Positions 1-5,455 of a DNA stretch of 11,737 bases are shown piece by piece. The notes beneath the pieces are model-generated. The model was not told where the DNA came from, searched no databases, and was given only the letters and a program-made list of their open reading frames with translations. The stretch lies in the NCBI GenBank assembly GCA_012521805.1, contig JAAYLQ010000088.1, forward strand, positions 1 through 11,737. Reading direction: 5' to 3'. Each line of letters starts with the position of its first letter. The first letter of the stretch is position 1. The translations under genes were made by a program, and so were the position numbers. Origin of the DNA: Bacillota bacterium. Its GTDB lineage: Bacteria; Bacillota; Limnochordia; Darwinibacteriales; DTU012.

Positions 1-70
1 CCCCGGCAGGAATCGAACCTGCGGCACGCGGTTTAGGAAACCGCTGCTCTATCCCCTGAGCTACGGGGCC
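1..70 (-). tRNA. tRNA-Arg (anticodon CCU), 3' end cut by window edge
   Basis: Read on the minus strand, a cloverleaf folds directly. The acceptor 5' half is GGCCCCG, the D-arm is GCTC/GAGC, and the anticodon stem GCGGT/ACCGC encloses the loop TTCCTAA, giving anticodon CCT. The T-arm is GCAGG-TTCGAAT-CCTGC, with the invariant TTCGA. Only CGGGG of the acceptor 3' half is inside the window; the last two paired bases, the discriminator and any CCA lie beyond position 1. The CCU anticodon decodes AGG arginine codons. Confidence 0.96.
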
Positions 71-82
71 TGAACAAATATT

Positions 83-111
83 AGTTTAACATAAACCGCT
101 CACAAATTCAA
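83..111 (-). promoter_or_regulatory. candidate sigma-A promoter of the tRNA-Arg gene
   Basis: On the minus strand TTGAAT (106-111) and TAAACT (83-88) are separated by 17 bases. The -10 element ends 12 bases before the first tRNA base, which suits a short 5' leader. Each hexamer matches its consensus at only 4 of 6 positions, so position and spacing are the main support. Confidence 0.35.
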
Positions 112-120
112 TCAAATTTA

Positions 121-2001
121 CTAATAGCTCATTGGCAGAAATTCCAGATAATCGCTTACTTTGCCGTCATCTAGACAGCATTCAATAATTCTTCTGCCAA
201 GAGGATGGAGATCATCAACCAAATATTTCTTCACTTCCCGCTTAAAGAAATCGGTTAAAATTTCTGCTCCCTGGTCATAAGCGCCCAAGCCAACCTCTGG
301 CTGATACTGCACCTGCAGCAGGCCTTTCTTCAGCTGATTGCCGTCAACTTTTACCGACTGCATTGCAAAGCCAAGTAAAGGACAGCGCGCTTCCACTAAC
401 CGGTCCTTACCAAAGCTGGCACTACCCCTTCTCGCTAAGTATTCCCTTGTAACCCACTGGGGCATAAATCCAACCTCATAAGCTCCGATATACTGGTTGG
501 GGATTAGAATATAGCGAGTTTTGTCAGCTCTGATAAACTGCTCTAACAGCAGATTCGCCTGGTCCACCATTCTACCAGTGGTAAACGGCCAATAGGAACC
601 TACGCCTTCACTTTCCATGCCCCATCCGTCATCGTTAATACTGGGATTGTTAGCTCCCCGGGGTGAAACTAGACGCCACAGCCAGGCCAGGCTCGGCGGT
701 AAAACATGGAACATGCCGATAATCCCATAAGAAGGATTGTCTTTAGTGGTAAGGGGTGTTCTCACACCGAAGCTGCGGATATCTACAGCAACCGGATCGT
801 CAATCACACCAGAAATATGCCGCCGCGGTAAAACCACACGCGGATTCGGGCAGGGCTGACCCGGTTCATCCTCAATATGCTCCCAAATCAGGCATGTAGC
901 CCCAGGCTTTCCATCTAGGTTCAAAAATATCAGCGGCTCTTTCGGATGGATGGTGAGCTTTTCATAATATGGCTCGGTACCATATTCTGAAATATGATCA
1001 AACCGCAAAAACCAGCCTGTTTCCGCATCCTTGACTACTAATTTACCCGTTTCCTCCTGGAGTACCTTCGGACAAATTGCCATGTCATCAGTAATCGGCA
1101 GCAGTTCACTAGACTCCCTCAAACTGATAATCAATTCTTCACCAGTAAGGACATTTTCACCAATTTTGACCGTTCCATCTTCCTGCCGGTGGATCTGCTC
1201 CAGCATTTCACTTTTTCCGCCGCCACTCGCGCCTTCATGCATGATGGTAAGTACGTTCTCGTAAGGAGTGATAATTTTTACTGTAGATGCATGCAGGGTC
1301 ACCCAACCATCAGCTTCGCCCAAATCTAACAGCATGGCGTAAACACCTTTTTTAGCGCTGGGTCCTGGATACAGATTGTAGGAAAACACCTCATGCAGTT
1401 CCGGTGTGCGGTTATGAACTACAACCTGCTTTCCGTTAAAATGGGTATGGCGAAACGGAGGCGCCACAAAGATGATTCCCCGCGGCTCAAAACCATCTGG
1501 AATATCATCCCGGGGAATAAACTCCTGCATGTCAGCTAACGCAGCCGCAAAAAAGGCAGCATTGCGGGGTGCAATCATAAGAGCAGGATATCCATATTCT
1601 TTGCCACCTGCCATGAAAGGCATCACAATTAAGCTTTGTTCCCTCAACCAATCGAGGGTTTGTTTTCTCACACAGTCAAATTTTTCACCAAAACGCTGCT
1701 CATAAGTTATTTTATCTGTGGGTTTATCATCACCGATAACCATGCAATCAGGATCGCGACGGCGCATATACGGCTCAACAAAATTAACCAAAACCCCATT
1801 TTTACATTTTGTTACAGTTGCTTCCAAAACCCTACCTTGATCAGGAACTTGATAAGCAACTTCATAAAAGCCGCTTTGCTGACCGCCAATCGCCAATTTG
1901 ACTAATTGTTCCCGACTTTCAGGCACCAAAACATTCTCATGGTTAATCGTTTCGAAAACATCCTCAGGTAACTTAAACTTAGTTAACATCGGATTTTCCA
2001 T
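121..2001 (-). CDS. DUF4914-like protein with an HPr-kinase/PEPCK-type P-loop
   Basis: A 626-residue cytosolic protein with no signal peptide or membrane segment; its function is unknown. I associate it with the uncharacterised Bacillota family DUF4914. The clearest motif is GASGGGKSE at residues 257-265, a Walker A loop of the HPr kinase/PEP carboxykinase kind (GxSGxGKS/T). About 40 residues later PITDDMAI (302-309) has the paired acidic residues expected of the metal/phosphate site in HPr kinase. A conserved-looking RSFGVRTP (409-416) could supply phosphate-binding arginines. These suggest a nucleotide-dependent kinase or carboxykinase-like enzyme, but the substrate is not visible. The ATG is preceded by GGGAG at six bases. 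It seems to be a single-gene unit, separated from the upstream tlp genes by a terminator. Confidence 0.8.
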   Translation of the reverse strand: MENPMLTKFKLPEDVFETINHENVLVPESREQLVKLAIGGQQSGFYEVAYQVPDQGRVLEATVTKCKNGVLVNFVEPYMRRRDPDCMVIGDDKPTDKITYEQRFGEKFDCVRKQTLDWLREQSLIVMPFMAGGKEYGYPALMIAPRNAAFFAAALADMQEFIPRDDIPDGFEPRGIIFVAPPFRHTHFNGKQVVVHNRTPELHEVFSYNLYPGPSAKKGVYAMLLDLGEADGWVTLHASTVKIITPYENVLTIMHEGASGGGKSEMLEQIHRQEDGTVKIGENVLTGEELIISLRESSELLPITDDMAICPKVLQEETGKLVVKDAETGWFLRFDHISEYGTEPYYEKLTIHPKEPLIFLNLDGKPGATCLIWEHIEDEPGQPCPNPRVVLPRRHISGVIDDPVAVDIRSFGVRTPLTTKDNPSYGIIGMFHVLPPSLAWLWRLVSPRGANNPSINDDGWGMESEGVGSYWPFTTGRMVDQANLLLEQFIRADKTRYILIPNQYIGAYEVGFMPQWVTREYLARRGSASFGKDRLVEARCPLLGFAMQSVKVDGNQLKKGLLQVQYQPEVGLGAYDQGAEILTDFFKREVKKYLVDDLHPLGRRIIECCLDDGKVSDYLEFLPMSY

Positions 2002-2036
2002 GATAACTCCCTCTCTGTTTAGGATTCTTATATAAT

Positions 2037-2056
2037 AAAAAAACCAGTTAAACTGG
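2037..2056 (-). repeat. palindrome plus T-tract in the leader of the DUF4914-like gene
   Basis: CCAGTTTAACTGG (2044-2056, minus strand) is a perfect 6+1+6 palindrome, followed directly by seven T residues (2037-2043). It lies about 40 bases upstream of the DUF4914-like ATG. It may be an operator, or a very short terminator-like hairpin in the 5' leader. As RNA the stem is only about five pairs, so termination would be weak. I see no convincing -35/-10 pair nearby. Confidence 0.3.
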
Positions 2057-2120
2057 ATTTAAAAGGTACAGCTATCCGTATATTATTCTACGAAAATATC
2101 GCAGTTCCTTTATTATCCAC

Positions 2121-2165
2121 AAAAAAAAATTAAAGGGCAGGCAGAACAGGCTGCCTACCCTTTAA
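2121..2165 (-). terminator. rho-independent terminator after the tlp gene pair
   Basis: On the minus strand a 15-base stem (2151-2165 with 2130-2144, one mismatch) encloses a six-base loop (2145-2150). Nine T residues (2121-2129) follow. It begins 11 bases after the stop codon of the downstream tlp-like gene. The stem core GGCAG/CTGCC and the long T-tract make it a strong intrinsic terminator. Confidence 0.9.
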
Positions 2166-2176
2166 TGCTTATCCCC

Positions 2177-2374
2177 TTATCCCTCTATTTCTTCTAGATT
2201 TTCCTTTAACGATTCAATCTGTTCACGGCGATGCTCATTCTTGCGCAGGATGCGCTCCCGCTCTCTCTCGGGAAGAGCATCATTAGTTAAAGTTTCTTCT
2301 GCTTCATCTAAACGCTCGATCGTGTTTTCAATTTGAGCTCTATACTTTTCTTCCCGATTCTTCTTTTTTGCCAT
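2177..2374 (-). CDS. Tlp-like small acid-soluble spore protein, second copy
   Basis: A 65-residue, highly charged, coiled-coil-like protein that parallels the Tlp protein encoded just upstream. Both share the pattern NTIE-L-EA--TL-N--LPE---E-IL-KN--RRE-I---KE---E. It lacks the DDRSDNV motif near the Tlp N-terminus, which is replaced by a basic stretch (AKKKNREEK), so it is a diverged paralogue. Tlp proteins are small spore-core proteins of the SASP group; a similar role here is inferred. Two ATGs lie in frame (2380 and 2374). The SD AAGGGG sits 2 bases from the first and 8 from the second, so I choose the second. Only 12 bases separate it from the upstream tlp stop, so the two are co-transcribed and end at the same terminator. 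Confidence 0.8.
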   Translation of the reverse strand: MAKKKNREEKYRAQIENTIERLDEAEETLTNDALPERERERILRKNEHRREQIESLKENLEEIEG

Positions 2375-2386
2375 CACCATAACCCC

Positions 2387-2623
2387 TTATTCTTGTTTCT
2401 GCTGCTGTTGAAATCTGTATTCGTCTTTGATTTCTTCGCGCTTGCCTGCAATCGCTTCTTCTCGACGGCGGTTTTTCGCTAAAATCTCCTGCCGCTGTTC
2501 TTCAGGCAGATCTTCATTCTGCAGGGTGTCATGGGCCGCTTCCAGGTTTTCAATTGTATTAACAACCTGTTCCTGAAGCTTATCCACGTTGTCACTGCGA
2601 TCGTCAGGCTTAGGTTTTGGCAT
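2387..2623 (-). CDS. tlp: small acid-soluble spore protein Tlp
   Basis: A 78-residue hydrophilic protein matching the Tlp (thioredoxin-like SASP) family. It begins MPKPKPDDRSDNVDKLQEQV, and further in has NTIENLEAA and KNRRREEAIAGKREEI, much like Bacillus subtilis Tlp (PNPDDRSDNVEKLQ..., NTIENIEEAE..., KNARREQSIEAFRNEI). The family is made in the forespore and packed in the spore core. The ATG at 2623 is preceded by AGAAAGGAG at a good distance. An in-frame start at 2710 would overlap the end of the oxidoreductase beta gene and add residues unlike Tlp, so it is rejected. A second tlp-like gene follows immediately. Its presence indicates a spore-former. Confidence 0.92.
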   Translation of the reverse strand: MPKPKPDDRSDNVDKLQEQVVNTIENLEAAHDTLQNEDLPEEQRQEILAKNRRREEAIAGKREEIKDEYRFQQQQKQE

Positions 2624-2655
2624 GATAACAACTCCTTTCTTCGATGCCTCTCCCA

Positions 2656-2685
2656 TATTCTCTGCAGCTAGAGTAAAAAGTATGC
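2656..2685 (-). promoter_or_regulatory. candidate forespore (sigma-G/F type) promoter of the tlp pair
   Basis: On the minus strand GCATA (2681-2685), a perfect match to the forespore -35 pattern, is followed 18 bases later by GAGAATA (2656-2662). That matches the sigma-G -10 pattern CATNMTA at only 5 of 7 positions. It lies between the oxidoreductase beta stop and the tlp SD, where such a promoter would be expected. The weak -10 keeps confidence low, and read-through from the oxidoreductase operon is an alternative, since I see no terminator between them. Confidence 0.3.
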
Positions 2686-3542
2686 TACTTGAACTGCGCC
2701 AAAACCTCACCTAGATAAGGACTAACAAGGGGCTGCTTGACTAAGGGGCCATTTTCTAGCGCCGGAATGTGCTCTGATAGAGTCGCACGCTCAACCTGAT
2801 AAAAAATTCCAATCGGGATTTCTTCACCCCACTCCCAAGACCGCTCCCACGCCATTTTCCGGTCATGGGGATTATAATCGGGATCCTGATTGAGATCATA
2901 AACCCTGGCGCGGTACCACTGGTAAGTATTGACTTTATTAAAAGTTACACAAGGCTGCAGCACATCCACTAACGCAAAACCAGGATACTGAATCGCAGCC
3001 TGCAGCACCTTTGACAGGTGTTCCTGGTCACCTGCATACCCCCGGGCAACAAAACCTGCATTTAAGGTGATCGCCACAGCCAAGGGATTAAACGATTCAT
3101 AGGAAACGCCACGGGGTGTGGTACCAGTGATCATACCCAGATCCGATGAAGGAGATGCCTGCCCTTTGGTTAAGCCAAACACTTGGTTGTTGTGCACAAT
3201 GTAGGTAATGTCTACATTTTTTCGGAGTGCATGGAGGAAATGGTTGCCGCCTTCTGCATAGCCATCTCCATCCCCACCCATGGCAATCACAGTTAACTCC
3301 TGATTGGCGATTTTTGCTCCGGTAGCGGTAGGCAGAGTGCGCCCATGCAGCGTATTGAGTACATTCCCCTTAATATAATGGGGTGTTTTGCCAGCCTGGC
3401 CAATTCCGGAAACAAACAATACATCCTTGGGATCCAAACCTAAATTATCTAATGCCTGGGAAAGGGAATTGATGATCCCAAAGTTCCCACATCCTGGACA
3501 CCATGCAGTCTCTCTGCTGACAGTAAAGCGTTTTTCGGTCAT
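2685..3542 (-). CDS. 2-oxoacid:ferredoxin oxidoreductase, beta subunit
   Basis: A 285-residue thiamine-pyrophosphate-binding subunit of a CoA-dependent 2-oxoacid:ferredoxin oxidoreductase (KorB type). WCPGCGNFGI (14-23) supplies two Cys for the [4Fe-4S] cluster. GGDGDGYAEGGNHF (89-102) is the TPP/Mg motif, and HNNQVFGLTKGQASP (117-131) and DVLQPCVTFN (193-202) are family signatures. In archaeal homologues a further cluster Cys sits in GIGCSGK; here the segment reads GIGQAGK, with Gln49. I recall this Gln in bacterial relatives, so it may be a subfamily trait. The start ATG overlaps the alpha stop as TAATG, with AGGAGGTGGAGG just upstream, implying translational coupling. The substrate (2-oxoglutarate, pyruvate or branched-chain acids) cannot be read from the sequence. 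No separate ferredoxin-like subunit is encoded nearby. Confidence 0.93.
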   Translation of the reverse strand: MTEKRFTVSRETAWCPGCGNFGIINSLSQALDNLGLDPKDVLFVSGIGQAGKTPHYIKGNVLNTLHGRTLPTATGAKIANQELTVIAMGGDGDGYAEGGNHFLHALRKNVDITYIVHNNQVFGLTKGQASPSSDLGMITGTTPRGVSYESFNPLAVAITLNAGFVARGYAGDQEHLSKVLQAAIQYPGFALVDVLQPCVTFNKVNTYQWYRARVYDLNQDPDYNPHDRKMAWERSWEWGEEIPIGIFYQVERATLSEHIPALENGPLVKQPLVSPYLGEVLAQFK

Positions 3543-5245
3543 TATCTGCCTCCACCTCCTAGTAACTGTTCCACAATGTCCTGCGGAGCAAATGGACGTC
3601 CATCGTATTTCCGGACATGACCATCAGGCGCTGCGGCTAATTCCGCTCCGATCAGCTTCTCCAGCTGCCCAACATAGTTATTTTCCACAATTATTTTTCT
3701 GCCGGGCAGATTCCAAATTTGCCGCAGTTTATCTGGTAAAGGGTAGACCTGAGGCAGATGCACCTGCAGTGAGGGAATACCTTTTCCGATTAAAAGATCA
3801 ACAGCTTCCCTGACTGCACCTTTGGTAGACCCGAATCCTATCAGGATATATTCTGGCTCCTCCTGCACCCCATAAGTCACTGGGGCCAAGGCGGCTGTCT
3901 TCATTCCATCCAGTTTCCGCATCCGTTTTTCCATCATCTTAATCCGCGTTTCAGCATCTTCGATCAGGTGGCCCTCTTCATCATGCTCATCTCCAGCGCT
4001 GACCACCAAGCCTCCTGAACCAAAACCAGGAAGTAGACGCGGTGATACGCCTGAATCAGTATACTGATAGCGCTTATACTCTGGTCCTGCATCGGTGATC
4101 AGATTACCGCGATCGATAGAAATTTTTGCAGGGTCGAGAGGTTTAACCGTCTGATATGAATCAGCCAAGTGCTGATCGCTCAAAACAATCACCGGAGTTT
4201 GGAACTGATCCGCAAGATTAAAGGCTGTTCCCATCAAGTAAAAAGCTTCTTCTACATCACCAGGAGCTAACACCGCTTTCGGGTAGTCTCCGCTTCCACC
4301 ATACACAGCGAACAGCAGGTCGCCTTGTTCTGTACGTGTGGGTAATCCTGTGCTGGGACCGGGACGTTGTGCGTTGATGACAACAACAGGAATTTCCGCT
4401 GAACCTGCCAAACCCAATGCTTCAGTCATAAGGGCAAATCCGCCGCCAGAGGTTGCAGTCATTGCCCGCACTCCTGCATAAGCTGCTCCAATTGCCATGT
4501 TAATCGCTGCAATCTCATCCTCAGCCTGCTCCATGACCACACTTAAACGCTCACTGTGGGCCGCTATAAACTCGGTTACTCCGGTGGCTGGAGTCATGGG
4601 ATAAGCGCTCATAAACTTTAATCCGGCAGCAAGCGCTCCGGTAGGCAGCGCATCATTCCCCTTAAGGATCATCACTTCTGGGGGTTCTAGGGGTTTAGCT
4701 GGATGGGTTAAGGTTCTTCCCTCTCGAGCCAGATTGAATCCAGCTTGAGCACATTTAATATTACCTTGAACTACTTCATCCCCTTTATCTCCGAAAGTTT
4801 CTGCTAAAACCAATTCAATCGCCGAGAGATTATCAGCCAAAAATGCCCAGATTGCACCAGCGGCCACTGCGTTGGCCATTATAGGAGGCTGCCCCTGTTT
4901 TTTAGCAATCTCGGCAAAACTGATGCTGATCAAATCAAAGTTTTCTCCCGGAGAGGATTGTCCATCGGCGATTACAACACCATTCTGGTTGAGCTCCTCA
5001 TGATGAAGGTCAATGGTAACTTGATCAAGGGCTACCAGCAGATCCACACCGCGCTCGCAGCAGTATACCGGTTGATCCGCCAAGCGCAGCCGCACGAAGT
5101 TGTGACCACCACGGATCCGGGACATATAGTCCTGCTGAGCAAAGAGATACCAGCCTTCTTTGGTTATTGCTCGAATCAGCAGATTACTAACTGATACTAA
5201 GCCCTGCCCTGCTTCTCCACCAATCAGAATGTTAAAGTTCCTCAA
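3542..5245 (-). CDS. 2-oxoacid:ferredoxin oxidoreductase, fused gamma-alpha subunit
   Basis: A 567-residue subunit with the gamma domain first (FNILIGGEAGQG at the N-terminus, to about residue 180) and the alpha pyrimidine-binding domain after. The alpha domain carries the signature YPMTPATG about 215 residues in, then TATSGGGFALMTEALGLAG and a C-terminal transketolase-like domain (EYILIGFGS, YPLP). It binds CoA and TPP with the beta subunit to make acyl-CoA, reduced ferredoxin and CO2, or the reverse. I place the start at TTG 5245: AGAGGTGG lies 8 bases upstream, and the protein then begins MRNFNILIGGEAGQG, as relatives do. The in-frame ATG at 5278 lacks an SD and coincides with the predicted transcription start of the promoter at 5281-5309. 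The gene overlaps the beta gene by one base. Confidence 0.92.
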   Translation of the reverse strand: MRNFNILIGGEAGQGLVSVSNLLIRAITKEGWYLFAQQDYMSRIRGGHNFVRLRLADQPVYCCERGVDLLVALDQVTIDLHHEELNQNGVVIADGQSSPGENFDLISISFAEIAKKQGQPPIMANAVAAGAIWAFLADNLSAIELVLAETFGDKGDEVVQGNIKCAQAGFNLAREGRTLTHPAKPLEPPEVMILKGNDALPTGALAAGLKFMSAYPMTPATGVTEFIAAHSERLSVVMEQAEDEIAAINMAIGAAYAGVRAMTATSGGGFALMTEALGLAGSAEIPVVVINAQRPGPSTGLPTRTEQGDLLFAVYGGSGDYPKAVLAPGDVEEAFYLMGTAFNLADQFQTPVIVLSDQHLADSYQTVKPLDPAKISIDRGNLITDAGPEYKRYQYTDSGVSPRLLPGFGSGGLVVSAGDEHDEEGHLIEDAETRIKMMEKRMRKLDGMKTAALAPVTYGVQEEPEYILIGFGSTKGAVREAVDLLIGKGIPSLQVHLPQVYPLPDKLRQIWNLPGRKIIVENNYVGQLEKLIGAELAAAPDGHVRKYDGRPFAPQDIVEQLLGGGGR

Positions 5246-5280
5246 CGCACAAACCACCTCTTTCCCACTATTTGCCATTG

Positions 5281-5309
5281 ATTATATTACATTAGTCAAT
5301 TAATGTAAA
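5281..5309 (-). promoter_or_regulatory. sigma-A promoter of the 2-oxoacid oxidoreductase operon
   Basis: On the minus strand TTTACA (5304-5309) is separated by exactly 17 bases from a perfect TATAAT (5281-5286). Transcription should begin near 5274, upstream of the SD at 5254-5261 and the TTG start at 5245. That leaves a leader of about 30 bases. This is the best -35/-10 pair I see in the window. Confidence 0.72.
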
Positions 5310-5345
5310 CAGTAATCAAACTCATTACAGCACACCACCAAATGT

Positions 5346-5369
5346 TGGGACAAACAATAGTTTGACCCA
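5346..5369. repeat. 10-base inverted repeat upstream of the oxidoreductase promoter
   Basis: TGGGACAAAC (5346-5355) and GTTTGACCCA (5360-5369) pair at 9 of 10 positions around the loop AATA. No T-run follows on either strand, so it is not a typical terminator for the methyltransferase gene ending at 5456. It may be a protein-binding site for the oxidoreductase promoter, whose -35 is about 37 bases away. Confidence 0.45.
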
Positions 5370-5374
5370 TATGT

Positions 5375-5404
5375 TGTGGGTAAGTCTGTGGACTGTGTGG
5401 ATAA
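5375..5404 (-). promoter_or_regulatory. DnaA-box-like cluster between methyltransferase and oxidoreductase genes
   Basis: On the minus strand TTATCCACA (5396-5404) matches the DnaA-box consensus exactly. TTACCCACA (5375-5383) matches at 8 of 9 positions in the same orientation, 21 bases away (two helical turns). Between them CAGTCCACA (5387-5395) keeps the TCCACA half. The cluster is intergenic and about 65 bases upstream of the oxidoreductase -35 element. There is no dnaA/dnaN or A+T-rich unwinding region, so this is not an origin. DnaA binding for gene regulation or titration is possible but inferred. Confidence 0.45.
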
Positions 5405-5455
5405 ATACTAAGTTGAGGAGTTAAAATCAAGTCAAAAGACCAGCTAGAATAGATC

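Noticed and set aside
1..70. tRNA as an attachment site of an integrated element
   Set aside because: No integrase is present and no repeat of the tRNA 3' end was noticed; the true 3' end is outside the window, so it cannot be tested fully.
2624..2710. In-frame N-terminal extension of tlp (start at 2710)
   Set aside because: It would overlap the oxidoreductase beta gene and adds residues unlike Tlp, while AGAAAGGAG sits correctly before the ATG at 2623.
5375..5404. Replication origin
   Set aside because: There are only two good DnaA boxes, no A+T-rich unwinding element, and no dnaA, dnaN or rep gene in the window.
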